A stretch of DNA of 64,000 nt from Stenotrophomonas sp. NA06056 (GCF_013364355.1 NZ_CP054931.1:2542001-2606000), one strand, 5' to 3'; positions 55,129-64,000 are shown, counted from the first letter of the stretch. The notes: a model not told the origin generated them from the sequence alone. Numbers and translations: made by a program.

Positions 55129-55203
55129 GCTCCCTTCGTCTAGTGGTTAGGACGTGGCCCTCTCAAGGCTAAAACAGGGGTTCGAGTCCCCTAGGGAGCA
55201 CCA
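55129..55203 (+). tRNA. tRNA-Glu (anticodon CUC), CCA encoded
   Basis: 75-nt cloverleaf: acceptor GCTCCCT/AGGGAGC, 3-bp D stem typical of tRNA-Glu, anticodon stem TGGCC/GGCTA, loop CTCTCAA giving anticodon CTC, T arm GGGG-TTCGAGT-CCCC, discriminator A and encoded CCA. It reads GAG codons. A terminator follows 20 bp later. No integrase or att duplication is seen beside it. Confidence 0.95.
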
Positions 55204-55223
55204 GTCGCCGCAGCAGGAACCGA

Positions 55224-55248
55224 AAAAGCCCGCCTTGTGCGGGCTTTT
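55224..55248 (+). terminator. Rho-independent terminator of tRNA-Glu
   Basis: Stem AAAAGCCCGC / GCGGGCTTTT with a 5-nt loop CTTGT, followed by a T-rich tail. Confidence 0.9.
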
Positions 55249-55320
55249 CTGTTTTCCGGGGATTGTGATCGTGGCGATCGGCTTGGTCGCTTTGGCGCCT
55301 GCCTGCAATCGGCTTGAGCC

Positions 55321-55418
55321 GGTGGGGTCACCCAGGGCAGGACACGCCGTGAACCCTTCCATGGGGGCTCGATGGCGCCATCCTTGGCGCCAACGGTCCT
55401 GCCCTGGGTGACCCCACC
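55321..55418 (+). repeat. Structured hairpin element, copy F
   Basis: Arms 55321-55343 and 55396-55418 are perfect 23-bp complements. Core: ACGCCGTGAA, hairpin 1 CCCT-TCCA-TGGG, linker GGCTCGATG, hairpin 2 GGCGCCA-TCCT-TGGCGCC. Arms share no sequence with copy D. Confidence 0.85.
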
Positions 55419-55544
55419 GACTCTGGACGGTTTCCCGCGAGCCGCGGCAGCAACCGACCAGCGCGTCGCCGCGTCCGCACGCACCATGAAACTGTCAGGA
55501 GGGGGCAGGGAGGCGCGAACGGATCGCTCCGAAGCCGAAGCGCG

Positions 55545-56969
55545 TCAGCCTTCCATCTGCTCCAGCTCCTTGCCCTTGGTCTCGCGCACGTAGCGGATGA
55601 CGAAGATGATCGAGAGGATCGCAGCCACGGTGTAGATGCCGTACGCGCCGGCCAGGCCGATACCGGCCAGCAGCATCGGGAAGGTCACCGTGATCGCGAA
55701 GTTCGACGTCCACTGCGCCGCACCGGCCACGGCCAACGCCGGGCCACGGATCTGGTTCGGGAACATCTCGCCCAGCATCACCCACATCACCGGGCCCCAT
55801 GACATGTTGAAGAACACTACATAGACGTTGGCTGCTACCAGCGCCAACCGCCCCATGCCATCGGACAGCTGCAGGCGACCATCGGCCAGACTGCCACTGG
55901 CGAACGCGACCACCATCAGCACAAGGGCCACCGACATGCCGACCGAACCGACCCACAGCAGCGGCTTGCGGCCGATGCGATCGATCAGCACCACCGTCAG
56001 CAGGCAGGCGCCAATGCTCAGCGCACCCGACAATACGTTGATCAGCAGCGCGTCGCTTTCCGAGAAACCAACCGCCTGCCACAACACGGCGCCGTAATAG
56101 AACACCACATTGATGCCGACCAGCTGCTGGAACATCGCCAGGCCGATGCCGACCCAGACAATGGGGCGCAGCTTGCCGGTAGCCTTGTTGAGCAGGTCAC
56201 CGAAACGCGGCTTGTGCTGGTCCTGGGCCAGGCTCGCTTCAATCTCGGCCTGCTTGTTCACCGCGGCACGCTCACCGTACAACCGGCCAAGCACCGCCCT
56301 CGCCTGCACCTGGCGACCCTTCATCACCAGGAAACGCGGGCTTTCCGGGATCACCAGCAACAGCAGCAGGAACAGCAGTGACGGCAGCGCCTGCATCCAG
56401 AACATCCAGCGCCATGCCTCCTGCCCAAGCCAAAGCGGCTCGGTCGAGGCACCTGCGGCCCGGGCCAGCAGATAATTGCTGAGGAACGCCGCGAACAAGC
56501 CGCAGATGATCGCCATCTGCTGCACCGTCGCCAGCCGGCCGCGATAACGCGCCGACGCGACTTCGGCGATGTAGGCCGGCGACATCACGCTGGCCGCACC
56601 AACGGCGAATCCACCGAGCACGCGTGCGCAGACGAACAACCAGGACGCATGTGCAGCGCCGGCACCCAGTGCCGACACCAGAAACATCACCGCTGCCACG
56701 ATCAGCACGCCGCGCCGCCCCAGCCGATCGCCAAGCCAGCCGGCCGCGAACGCGCCGATGGCGCACCCCAGCAGCATCGAGGCGACTTCGAAGCCCAGCG
56801 CGGCCTCGCTGGAGTTGAAGGCCTGGCGAAGTCCGTCGACGGTGCCATTGATGACGCCACTGTCGAAACCAAACAGGAAGCCCCCAAGGGTGGCGGCGCA
56901 ACTGATCAGGACGATGAAGGCGGTGTTCTCACCGCCATTGGAGGCGGCACCGGGCTGGACTGGCGACAT
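55545..56969 (-). CDS. Sugar-proton MFS transporter
   Basis: Inner-membrane symporter of 474 aa with 12 TM segments, sugar-porter family. Motifs: GGFLFGFDSGVINGT in TM1, GDRLGRRGVL (loop 2-3), PESPRFLVMKGR, QQLVGINVVFYYG in TM7, DRIGRKPLL (loop 8-9) and RETKGKELEQM at the C terminus. Close to GlcP/XylE-type glucose or pentose importers. With glk, zwf and edd elsewhere in the window it could supply glucose, but the substrate is not proven. Monocistronic. Confidence 0.92.
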   Translation of the reverse strand: MSPVQPGAASNGGENTAFIVLISCAATLGGFLFGFDSGVINGTVDGLRQAFNSSEAALGFEVASMLLGCAIGAFAAGWLGDRLGRRGVLIVAAVMFLVSALGAGAAHASWLFVCARVLGGFAVGAASVMSPAYIAEVASARYRGRLATVQQMAIICGLFAAFLSNYLLARAAGASTEPLWLGQEAWRWMFWMQALPSLLFLLLLLVIPESPRFLVMKGRQVQARAVLGRLYGERAAVNKQAEIEASLAQDQHKPRFGDLLNKATGKLRPIVWVGIGLAMFQQLVGINVVFYYGAVLWQAVGFSESDALLINVLSGALSIGACLLTVVLIDRIGRKPLLWVGSVGMSVALVLMVVAFASGSLADGRLQLSDGMGRLALVAANVYVVFFNMSWGPVMWVMLGEMFPNQIRGPALAVAGAAQWTSNFAITVTFPMLLAGIGLAGAYGIYTVAAILSIIFVIRYVRETKGKELEQMEG

Positions 56970-57156
56970 GAAGAATCCTGCATTGGAAGGGGGCCGACCG
57001 GAGCGGGCAGGCGGCCTGGGCAGCGTCGCACAGGGCGGGCATGCCGCCAAATGTGCATTCGGGGCACCAATCCGCCCCACTTTCACGCGGCGACCGGCAG
57101 CGGGGTCCAACCTGTTCTAGAATTGGCAGGTTCAGAAAGCGATTCGCCCCCTACCC

Positions 57157-57480
57157 ATGCCCTTTGTCGTCACCGAAAACTGCATCAAGTGCAAACACAC
57201 CGATTGCGTGGAAGTGTGCCCCGTGGATTGCTTCCACGAAGGCCCGAACTTCCTGGTGATCGACCCGGACGAGTGCATTGACTGCACCCTCTGCGAACCC
57301 GAGTGCCCGGTCAACGCGATCTTCCCGGAAGACGACGTGCCCGCGGGCCAGGAAGGTTTCGTCGCCCTCAACGCCGAGCTGGCGAAGGCGTGGCCGGTAC
57401 TGACCGTGCGCAAGGACCCGCCGGCCGACGCCGGTGAGTGGGACGGCAAGCCGGACAAGCTGAAGCTGCTGGAGCGCTGA
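57157..57480 (+). CDS. fdxA: Seven-iron ferredoxin FdxA
   Basis: 107-aa electron carrier with one [3Fe-4S] and one [4Fe-4S] cluster. Cys pattern [18 protein letters not shown] and [23 protein letters not shown], then the Azotobacter-type C-terminal extension [20 protein letters not shown]. It starts MPFVVTENC, as all FdxA do. In other bacteria it supports nitric-oxide or oxidative-stress metabolism. Confidence 0.96.
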   Translation: MPFVVTENCIKCKHTDCVEVCPVDCFHEGPNFLVIDPDECIDCTLCEPECPVNAIFPEDDVPAGQEGFVALNAELAKAWPVLTVRKDPPADAGEWDGKPDKLKLLER

Positions 57481-57493
57481 GGCGCCGGCAACG

Positions 57494-57530
57494 GCAGAAA
57501 AAAGGGCGCCATGGGCGCCCTTTTTTCTGC
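57494..57530. terminator. Bidirectional terminator between fdxA and the lipoprotein gene
   Basis: A perfect 17-bp stem (57494-57510 with 57514-57530), loop ATG, containing A6 and T6 tracts: GGGCGCC/GGCGCCC core. Works for both convergent genes. Confidence 0.92.
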
Positions 57531-57535
57531 TTCCG

Positions 57536-57558
57536 GTAGCGCCGGGCCATGCCCGGCG
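57536..57558 (+). repeat. SMAG-type REP element, GCCGGGC variant (pair, left)
   Basis: GTAGCGCCGGGCC..GCCCGGCG; inverted partner at 57583. Confidence 0.9.
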
Positions 57559-57582
57559 GAACCTTGGACCGCGCTGCGCGCT

Positions 57583-57605
57583 CGCCGGGCATGGCCCGGC
57601 GCTCC
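57583..57605 (-). repeat. SMAG-type REP element, GCCGGGC variant (pair, right)
   Basis: Inverted partner with a degenerate head (GGAG for GTAG). Confidence 0.82.
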
Positions 57606-57610
57606 GGCCA

Positions 57611-58126
57611 TTACGGGGCCAGCTTGGCCTTCAGTGCAGCAATCAGCTTCACCGGCGCTGCGGCAGTGGCCGGCAGGCCACGCGGGTCGACTGCGGAGAT
57701 ATAGGCACCGGCGTCGACAGCGACCACACGCACCAGGAAGTTGCTGCCTTCATAGGCCACGTCGTACGAGCCCAGCAGCTGCGCGCGGGTGGCGATGGTC
57801 AGGCCTTCCACGCCCTCCAGCGCGGTACCGACCTTGGCGAAGGCTTCATCCTTGCTGCCGGCAATGGTGAAGCCGGTTGCGCTGACCGCCGGGGCGGCGG
57901 CGGCCGGCGTGGCCGGCTTGGTCGCCGAGCTCAGGGTCGGCACCTGGTTGTTGCCGGCACCCGCCGGCAGGTTCAGGTCCGGCGGCACTTCCAGCGGACG
58001 CACTTCCGGGGCCAGGGCATAGTCGCCCTTGACGCCACGCTTGAAGCAACCGGTGGTGCCGGCGGCGACAGCTACAGCAAGCAGGGCGTAGGACAGCACG
58101 CGGACGGTGGAAACGGATTGGCGCAT
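57611..58126 (-). CDS. BamC-like outer-membrane lipoprotein downstream of dapA
   Basis: 171 aa with lipobox (VAAGTTGCFKRG). The mature start KGDYALAPEVRPLEVPPDLNLP resembles the unstructured N-terminal segment of BamC that binds BamD. A single helix-grip-like domain follows (TIAGSKDEAFAKVGTALEGVEG.. SYDVAYEGSNFLVRVVAVD). E. coli BamC (nlpB) also follows dapA but is twice as long. So this is probably a short BamC-type protein of the BAM complex, retaining one domain. Confidence 0.72.
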   Translation of the reverse strand: MRQSVSTVRVLSYALLAVAVAAGTTGCFKRGVKGDYALAPEVRPLEVPPDLNLPAGAGNNQVPTLSSATKPATPAAAAPAVSATGFTIAGSKDEAFAKVGTALEGVEGLTIATRAQLLGSYDVAYEGSNFLVRVVAVDAGAYISAVDPRGLPATAAAPVKLIAALKAKLAP

Positions 58127-58158
58127 GTGAATCTCCTGGATCAGACCAAGACGGAAGG

Positions 58159-59052
58159 TCAGTGGCTGGAAAGGGCTTCGAGGGCGGCGATATCGCCGGC
58201 GAGATGGTCGGCGGCAGGCGCATGTGCAGCCGAAAGCGGCAGCAACGGCAGGCGCAGATCGTGACCGATGCCGATCCGACGCAACAGCGCCTTGACCGGA
58301 ATCGGGTTGGATTCGACACCGCAGAAGTCGTGGAACGGCTGCAGGCGCGCATCCCAGGATTCAACGGCTTCATGGTCACGGGCAGCGGCCAGGTCGCACA
58401 TCCGGCGGTAGGCACCGGGCAGCACGTTGGAACCGACCGAGATCAGGCCATCCATGCCGGCCTGGATCGAACGTGCGGCAGTCCCGTCATCACCGGTAAG
58501 CACGGCGAAGTTCGGGCCGCGCAGGTCCAACAGCGCGCGAACGCGGCCGGTATCACCCACCGCTTCCTTGATGCCGACGATGTTCGGATGGCTGGCGAGC
58601 TCGGCCACGGTCTCCGGCAGCATGTCGCAGCCGGTACGGCCGGGCACGTTGTACAGCACCACCGGCAATCCGGCCTGGTCGGCAACCGCGCGGTAATGCG
58701 CGATCAGGCCGGCCTGGGTCGGCCGCACGTACGGCGGGGTGACCACCAGCGCGTGGGTGGCACCGAGCGCGGCGGCGCGACGGGTCTGCTCGATGGTCTT
58801 GGCTGTGCCGGACAGGCCGGTGCCGGCCAGGACCGGAACGCGGCCGGCGATGCGTTCGACCGCACTGGCCAGCAGCTGGTCGTACTCCGCATCGGACAGG
58901 GTGGCTGCCTCGCCGGTGGAGCCGGCAACGACAACGCCTTGGACGCCACCCTCCAGCTGCAGGTGCAGCAGGCGCTGCCAACCGTCGGGGTCGAGTGCAC
59001 CGTCGGCCCGGAAGGGGGTCGCCAGCGCGGTGATGAGGCCGGAAAGGGACAA
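58159..59052 (-). CDS. dapA: 4-hydroxy-tetrahydrodipicolinate synthase
   Basis: Condenses pyruvate with aspartate semialdehyde on the lysine/diaminopimelate route; about 297 aa. [34 protein letters not shown] with the catalytic Tyr, and Schiff-base Lys in [11 protein letters not shown]. No ATG or GTG gives a normal N terminus; a TTG at 59052 ([15 protein letters not shown]) is the best start. Upstream in-frame extension is rejected. Divergent from gcvR. Confidence 0.94.
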   Translation of the reverse strand: MSLSGLITALATPFRADGALDPDGWQRLLHLQLEGGVQGVVVAGSTGEAATLSDAEYDQLLASAVERIAGRVPVLAGTGLSGTAKTIEQTRRAAALGATHALVVTPPYVRPTQAGLIAHYRAVADQAGLPVVLYNVPGRTGCDMLPETVAELASHPNIVGIKEAVGDTGRVRALLDLRGPNFAVLTGDDGTAARSIQAGMDGLISVGSNVLPGAYRRMCDLAAARDHEAVESWDARLQPFHDFCGVESNPIPVKALLRRIGIGHDLRLPLLPLSAAHAPAADHLAGDIAALEALSSH

Positions 59053-59216
59053 GGACGTGCTGCTCTTGGCTGGGGAGGGAAAACGCCCGCCACGAAAGGC
59101 CGGGGGCGATCTGAATGTTACTTGCGGCGCGAAAGCACGGGCAAGTATGCTGGACACCGGTGGATCCCCGCCTCTGGCGGGCATTCAGACTAACGCATGC
59201 ATTACCCGGAATCGCC

Positions 59217-59777
59217 TTGACCGACACCACCCCGCGCCCAGCGCCCAGCGAAAACCACCTCCTGATCAACGCCTATACGACGCATCCGGAGTCCCCCCTG
59301 CTGTCCGTCACCCGCCGCATCGCCGACAGCGGGTGCAACCTGGTGGATGCGCGCCTGGCCACCGTGGGCCGCGATGTCTCGGTGACCGCACTGGCCACCG
59401 GCTCCTGGGATTCGGTCGCCAAGCTGGAAGCGATGCTGACCCGGCTCGAGCGCGAGGAAGGCCTGAAGCTGGTCTGGTACCGCACCGAAGCCAAGCAGGC
59501 GCAGTCCAACCTGCTGCCGTACATCGTCGAGGTGATCGCCGCCGACAAGCCGGGCATCCTGTTCCAGCTGGCCGATTTCTTCGACCGCCAGGGCATCACC
59601 ATCGAGACCCTGCAGAGCACGCGTTATCGCGCCATGCAGACCGGTGCGGAAATGTTCAGTGCACAGGTCACCATCGGCGTACCAGCCAACATGCACATCG
59701 CGGCACTGCGCGACGATTTCCTCGAGTTCTGCGACCACTTGAACCTGGACGCGATCATGGACCCGATGAAGTTCTGA
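59217..59777 (+). CDS. gcvR: GcvR-like ACT-domain regulator
   Basis: About 186 aa with two ACT domains (about 18-90: LLINAYTTHPESPLLSVTRR; about 105-175: LPYIVEVIAADKPGILFQLA). GcvR proteins bind glycine and restrain GcvA in E. coli. The order dapA (divergent)-gcvR-bcp is the same as in E. coli, which supports orthology. The start appears to be TTG 59217; longer in-frame starts lack support. Confidence 0.88.
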   Translation: MTDTTPRPAPSENHLLINAYTTHPESPLLSVTRRIADSGCNLVDARLATVGRDVSVTALATGSWDSVAKLEAMLTRLEREEGLKLVWYRTEAKQAQSNLLPYIVEVIAADKPGILFQLADFFDRQGITIETLQSTRYRAMQTGAEMFSAQVTIGVPANMHIAALRDDFLEFCDHLNLDAIMDPMKF

Positions 59778-59869
59778 TTGAAACACTGATTTTTTCGCGC
59801 GCTCCTCACGGGCGCGTGGCGTTTCATGCAATTGTCGTAGAAAGAACCCAGGCTCGACAGAAGGACCTC

Positions 59870-60349
59870 ATGAACAACGGCGATACCCTGGACAGCACCA
59901 TCCTCTCCCTGCCGCTGGCCCTGTCCGGCGGCGCCCATGCCACCCTTGGCGATTACGCTGGCCAATGGCTGGTGCTGTACTTCTACCCCAAGGACAGCAC
60001 CCCTGGCTGCACCACCGAAGGCATCGACTTCAACGCACTGCTGCCCGACTTCAGGAAGGCGGGTGCGGTCGTGCTTGGCGTCTCCCGCGACTCGGTGAAA
60101 TCGCACGACAACTTCTGTGCCAAGCAGGGCTTTGCGTTCCCGCTGGTCAGTGATGCCGACGAAGCGCTGTGTACAGCCTTCGACGTCATCAAGATGAAGA
60201 ACATGTACGGCAAGCAGGTACGTGGCATCGAGCGCAGCACCTTCCTGATTTCCCCCGACAGCCGCATCGTGCAGTCATGGCGCAAGGTCAAGGTCGCCGG
60301 CCATGCCGACGCCGTGCTTGCCGAACTGAAGGCCAATCAGCCCAAGTGA
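59870..60349 (+). CDS. bcp: Thiol peroxidase of the PrxQ/Bcp family
   Basis: 159-aa peroxiredoxin reducing H2O2 and organic peroxides with thioredoxin. Peroxidatic Cys47 in STPGCTTEG. The resolving Cys at +5 found in E. coli Bcp is absent (Ile52). Instead Cys83 (SHDNFCAKQGF) lies 36 residues on, the same spacing as Cys48/Cys84 of Xanthomonas campestris PrxQ. So an atypical 2-Cys mechanism of the Xanthomonas type is expected. Confidence 0.96.
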   Translation: MNNGDTLDSTILSLPLALSGGAHATLGDYAGQWLVLYFYPKDSTPGCTTEGIDFNALLPDFRKAGAVVLGVSRDSVKSHDNFCAKQGFAFPLVSDADEALCTAFDVIKMKNMYGKQVRGIERSTFLISPDSRIVQSWRKVKVAGHADAVLAELKANQPK

Positions 60350-60433
60350 GTCCCATCGCCCACTTTGTCCGCCACCACCCTGCCCTGCAGCAGGTCGTGG
60401 TGGTTTTTCCCTGTCCGTAACCAGGAACCGACG

Positions 60434-61834
60434 ATGACCCGAGGCAAGCGCATCTACGTGCTGGATACCAACGTGCTGATGCACGATCCCACCGCGCTGT
60501 TCAAATTCGAGGAACACGACGTCTACCTGCCGATGCAGGTGATCGAGGAGCTGGACAACGGCAAGAAGGGCACGACCGAGGCGAGCCGCAACGCCCGTCA
60601 GGTCAGCCGCTTCCTCAACGAGCTGGTACAGGCTTCGGGCCTGGACAACCTGGCCGAGGGCATTCCGCTGCAGCGGCCGCAGGGCCTGCAGCTGCGCGGC
60701 AAGCAGAGCGTGGGCCTGCTGCGCTTCCAGACCAGCCATTTCGACGCGGGCAAGAGCTTTGGCAAGGTCATCCCGGACAACGCCATCCTCGGCGCAATCC
60801 TGGCCCTGAAGGAAGAAACGCCGGAAATCCCGGTGGTGTTCGTTTCCAAGGACATCAACCTGCGGATCAAGGCGGCCATCGCCGGCATCGTTTCGGAAGA
60901 CTACGAGAACGATCGTGCGCTGGACGATTTCAGCCTGCTCTACACCGGCGCCACCGAGCTGCCGGAAGACTTCTGGAAGCGCCACAGCGAGGATCTGCGC
61001 AGCTGGAGCGACAAGGGCCGCACCCACTACGAAGTCCTGGCCCAGGAGGGCGAAGAGTGGTACCCGAACCAGTACGTCTACCTGCCGGGTGAAGACGAAG
61101 TCGAGCTGCGCGTCAGCAGGATCGTCGGCGATGGCAAGGTGGTGTTGTCCCTGGTCGATGACTTCCGCCACGGCAGCCATGCCGTGTGGGGCATCAGTGC
61201 GCGCAACCGCGAGCAGAACTTCGCGCTCAACGCACTGATGGACCCGGAAATCGACTTCGTCACCCTGCTCGGTACCGCTGGTACCGGCAAGACCCTGCTG
61301 GCGCTGGCCGCCGGCCTGGCGCAGACGATGGACCAGCAGCGCTACCGCGAGATCATCATGACCCGCGCCACGGTCAGCGTCGGGGAGGACATCGGCTTCC
61401 TGCCCGGTACCGAGGAAGAGAAGATGACGCCGTGGATGGGCGCGTTGACCGACAACCTGGAAGTGCTGACGCACAACCAGGAGGGCGGCACCTGGGGCCG
61501 CCAGGCCACCAACGACCTGCTCGCCAGCCGCATCAAGATCCGTTCGATGAACTTCATGCGCGGCCGTACGTTCCTGTCGCGTTACCTGATCCTGGACGAG
61601 GCGCAGAACCTGACGCCCAAGCAGATGAAGACGCTCATCACCCGTGCCGGCCCCGGCACCAAGATCGTCTGCCTGGGCAACGTCGAACAGATCGACACCC
61701 CGTACCTGACCGAAACCACGTCAGGCCTTACCTACGCCGTGGACCGTTTCAAGAACTGGCCGCACAGCGCACACATCACGCTGCGTCGCGGTGAACGCTC
61801 GCGGCTGGCCGATTACGCGTCGGAGGTGTTGTGA
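60434..61834 (+). CDS. PIN-PhoH protein (PhoH2/YlaK type)
   Basis: 466 aa in two domains. N-terminal PIN-type RNase domain (about 5-150): YVLDTNVLMHDPTAL, EELDNGKKG, IPDNAILGAIL and VFVSKDINLRIKA give the acidic metal-binding residues. The C-terminal PhoH ATPase has Walker A GTAGTGKT at 280-287, DEAQN (388-392) and GNVEQIDTPYL. Such proteins couple RNA unwinding to cleavage; in mycobacteria PhoH2 is paired with a small antitoxin-like gene, not seen here. Its TGA overlaps the next gene's GTG. Confidence 0.92.
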   Translation: MTRGKRIYVLDTNVLMHDPTALFKFEEHDVYLPMQVIEELDNGKKGTTEASRNARQVSRFLNELVQASGLDNLAEGIPLQRPQGLQLRGKQSVGLLRFQTSHFDAGKSFGKVIPDNAILGAILALKEETPEIPVVFVSKDINLRIKAAIAGIVSEDYENDRALDDFSLLYTGATELPEDFWKRHSEDLRSWSDKGRTHYEVLAQEGEEWYPNQYVYLPGEDEVELRVSRIVGDGKVVLSLVDDFRHGSHAVWGISARNREQNFALNALMDPEIDFVTLLGTAGTGKTLLALAAGLAQTMDQQRYREIIMTRATVSVGEDIGFLPGTEEEKMTPWMGALTDNLEVLTHNQEGGTWGRQATNDLLASRIKIRSMNFMRGRTFLSRYLILDEAQNLTPKQMKTLITRAGPGTKIVCLGNVEQIDTPYLTETTSGLTYAVDRFKNWPHSAHITLRRGERSRLADYASEVL

Positions 61835-62337
61835 ACCGTTGCACCCGTCTGCTGCTGCCGTCGATGGCGGTCGCCATCACCACGCTGCTCGGTGCCTGCG
61901 CGACCACGCAGGGACCGGCCAGCGTACCGACCACCGAACGCAGTGGCCAGTCCTGGGTGGTCACCCGCCCGATCATCGCCGCACAGGTGCTCGATACCTG
62001 TTCGCGACCCAGCCCCGGCCGCGAGGCCGGGCGGGTCAGCGGCTACTGGGCGCCGAGCCGGCAGCAGGTGGACCAGCTGGAAGCCAAGCTGCCAGCACTG
62101 GAAACCCGGGTGCCGCACGTCATGGATTTCGACCGCCAGTACGTCGGCATCGAGCTGGACGGAAAGCAGGTGATCTACATCAACGCGTTCCATCTGCCTG
62201 AAGACAACAGTCTGCGACCCGCCCGCGAAGCGGTGCGGGTCTGCGATGGTGGTGCGCAGTTCTGGGGCGCGGTGTTCGATCCGGCGACTGGCACTTTCAA
62301 CGAGCTGCAGTTCAACGGCGGCATCGGCGGGCCCTGA
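61831..62337 (+). CDS. Lipoprotein of unknown function coupled to the PIN-PhoH gene
   Basis: 168 aa from GTG 61831, overlapping the PhoH stop (GTGA). Lipobox LLGACATTQ. The mature domain has two Cys (VLDTCSRPS, VRVCDGG) that could form a disulphide, and the blocks FDRQYVGIELDGKQVIYINAF and WGAVFDPATGTFNELQFNG. I recognise no named domain. An envelope protein in the same translation unit as a cytosolic RNase/helicase is notable. Confidence 0.8.
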   Translation: MNRCTRLLLPSMAVAITTLLGACATTQGPASVPTTERSGQSWVVTRPIIAAQVLDTCSRPSPGREAGRVSGYWAPSRQQVDQLEAKLPALETRVPHVMDFDRQYVGIELDGKQVIYINAFHLPEDNSLRPAREAVRVCDGGAQFWGAVFDPATGTFNELQFNGGIGGP

Positions 62338-62346
62338 GGGCCTGCC

Positions 62347-63015
62347 ATGGGAATCCGCCTGCCCACCTGGGTCTGGATTGGCGCGGTGGCGCTGTCGTGC
62401 GTGGCCGGCATGGTCAATGTGGTCGGCTTCCTGGGTTTTGAACACCAGGCGGTCAGCCATATGACCGGCAGCACCAGCCAGCTCGGCATGGCGCTGGCGC
62501 AGGGTGATTGGCGCGCGGTCGGCCATCTGTGGGGCCTGCTGATCGCGTTTTCGCTGGGCGCGATGGTCAGCGGGTTGCTGATCCAGGACAGCGCACTGCA
62601 ACTCGGCCGCCGCTACGGCGTCGCGCTGGCGTTGGAATCGCTGTTGCTGCTGATGGCGATTCCGCTGTTCAAGCAGCAACAGATCTGGGGCGCACTGGCG
62701 GCTGCGATGGCCTGCGGACTGCAGAATGCGATGGCCACCACCTTCAGTGGCGCCGTCGTACGCACCACCCATCTCAGCGGCATGTTCACCGACCTCGGCA
62801 TCGGCCTCGGCCACCTGCTGCGCGGTCTGCCGCTGCAGGTACGACGCCTGACCCTGAGCGGCCTGATCATCAGCGGCTTCCTGGCCGGCGGCGTCATCGG
62901 CGCATGGCTGTTCGTGCGCTGGCAATACGACGCCCTGCTCGCCCCTGCCCTGCTGACCGGACTGACCGGCATCGTCTACGTGGTGTACCAGCAATGGGCG
63001 CGCTGGCGGCGTTGA
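62347..63015 (+). CDS. DUF1275 (YoaK-like) membrane protein
   Basis: 222 aa with about six TM segments. N-terminal AGMVNVVGFLGFEHQAVSHMTGSTSQLGMAL and central MACGLQNAMATTFSGAVVRTTHLSGMFTDLGIGLG are the two repeats of the DUF1275 family (GxxNAxxF..xxTGN/S). Function of the family unknown. It begins 9 bp after the lipoprotein gene. Confidence 0.9.
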   Translation: MGIRLPTWVWIGAVALSCVAGMVNVVGFLGFEHQAVSHMTGSTSQLGMALAQGDWRAVGHLWGLLIAFSLGAMVSGLLIQDSALQLGRRYGVALALESLLLLMAIPLFKQQQIWGALAAAMACGLQNAMATTFSGAVVRTTHLSGMFTDLGIGLGHLLRGLPLQVRRLTLSGLIISGFLAGGVIGAWLFVRWQYDALLAPALLTGLTGIVYVVYQQWARWRR

Positions 63016-63025
63016 ACATGGCGTC

Positions 63026-63048
63026 ATCCACGCGTGGCGTGGATCTAC
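63026..63048 (-). repeat. SMAG-type (GTAG) REP element
   Basis: ATCCACGC..GCGTGGAT, head on the minus strand, between the DUF1275 gene and thiD. Confidence 0.9.
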
Positions 63049-63080
63049 TTTCCGCTGCTGGACCACGGCACAATCACGGC

Positions 63081-63886
<806 letters not shown>

Positions 63887-63890
<4 letters not shown>

Positions 63891-64000
63891 GCGATTCGCC
63901 GCACGTACTCGCCGTGGACAGCGGCGATGGCCACCGATACGAGGTCATCGCCTGCGTGCCAGCACAGCCACTGGCGCGGTTGTTGTGGCTGCCGGCGCTG
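63887..64000 (+). CDS. Start of an unidentified ORF, possibly an alpha/beta hydrolase, partial
   Basis: 38 codons visible, starting MSDSPHVLAVDSGDGHRYEV at an ATGA overlap with thiD, and running off the window. The phrase ARLLWLPAL resembles the first strand of alpha/beta hydrolases found beside thiD in this family. Too short to assign with confidence. Confidence 0.5.

Larger units (their letters stand above)
55204..55544. other. 341-bp gap: tRNA terminator and structured element F
   Basis: Holds the tRNA terminator (55224-55248) and copy F (55321-55418). The remaining ~125 bp before the MFS stop codon show nothing recognisable. Confidence 0.75.

Noticed and set aside
55129-55203. tRNA-Glu as an integration site for a mobile island
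   Set aside because: No integrase, no duplicated tRNA 3' end and no composition change downstream; ordinary core genes follow.

Overview
The window is high-GC chromosomal DNA of a Xanthomonadaceae gammaproteobacterium, almost certainly Stenotrophomonas (S. maltophilia complex). Evidence: short palindromic repeats that begin GTAG (the SMAG/REP type known from S. maltophilia), the smeRv-smeU1-smeV-smeW efflux arrangement, and gene orders typical of the family (folK-panBCD-pgi, sdhCDAB-sdhE, zwf-glk-pgl-edd-eda, dapA-gcvR-bcp). No prophage, insertion sequence, integrase or CRISPR array was seen. Nearly all of it is core genome, with dense repeats in the gaps.

Layout. 1-6.0 kb: the smeVWX-type RND efflux operon (RND pump cut by the window start) read leftward, with divergent LysR regulator smeRv; an unannotated-looking 75-codon ORF heads the operon. 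6.0-10.9 kb: a second LysR/SDR divergent pair, an OmpA-like lipoprotein, photolyase and a SUKH-like protein with a duplicated 3' end. 11.1-17.6 kb: a phosphate/phytate scavenging operon (TonB receptor, beta-propeller phytase, metallophosphatase, small secreted protein), then upp and psiF. 17.9-22.7 kb: MBL hydrolase, gamma-glutamyltransferase, ferredoxin, lipoprotein, coaD, rsmD. 23.3-29.1 kb: htpG, an orphan flagellar-rod-like ORF, ftsY, mutY, yggX, a lipoprotein. 29.3-36.6 kb: lolD and lolC/E, then the succinate dehydrogenase block (sdhC, D, A, B, E, a ygfX-like gene and an SDHAF4-type assembly factor) and ygfZ. 36.8-44.2 kb: an orphan sugar-ABC ATPase divergent from the Entner-Doudoroff genes zwf-glk-pgl-edd-eda, with a LacI-type operator between them. 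44.6-49.4 kb: GacA-like regulator, PAP2 phosphatase, ispG, a RegB/RegA-type two-component pair. 49.5-55.2 kb: pgi and the pantothenate (panDCB), folK, pcnB run, then tRNA-Glu(CUC). 55.5-64 kb: sugar MFS transporter, fdxA, a BamC-like lipoprotein, dapA, gcvR, bcp, a PIN-PhoH protein, lipoprotein, DUF1275 protein, thiD and the start of another ORF.

Functionally the window joins glucose uptake and catabolism (MFS, glk, pgi, zwf, pgl, edd, eda), respiration (sdh), cofactor synthesis (CoA, pantothenate, folate, thiamine, isoprenoid) and stress or envelope functions. Many neighbours are coupled by 1-4 bp start/stop overlaps.

The most unusual signal is a family of six ~100-bp elements (17677, 22846, 23101, 43388, 44470, 55321). 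Each has a conserved ~55-nt core with two small hairpins, usually with TCCA loops, enclosed by 22-27-bp outer arms. The arms are perfectly or nearly perfectly complementary at each locus but largely unrelated between loci. This covariation implies that the folded structure, not the arm sequence, is conserved.
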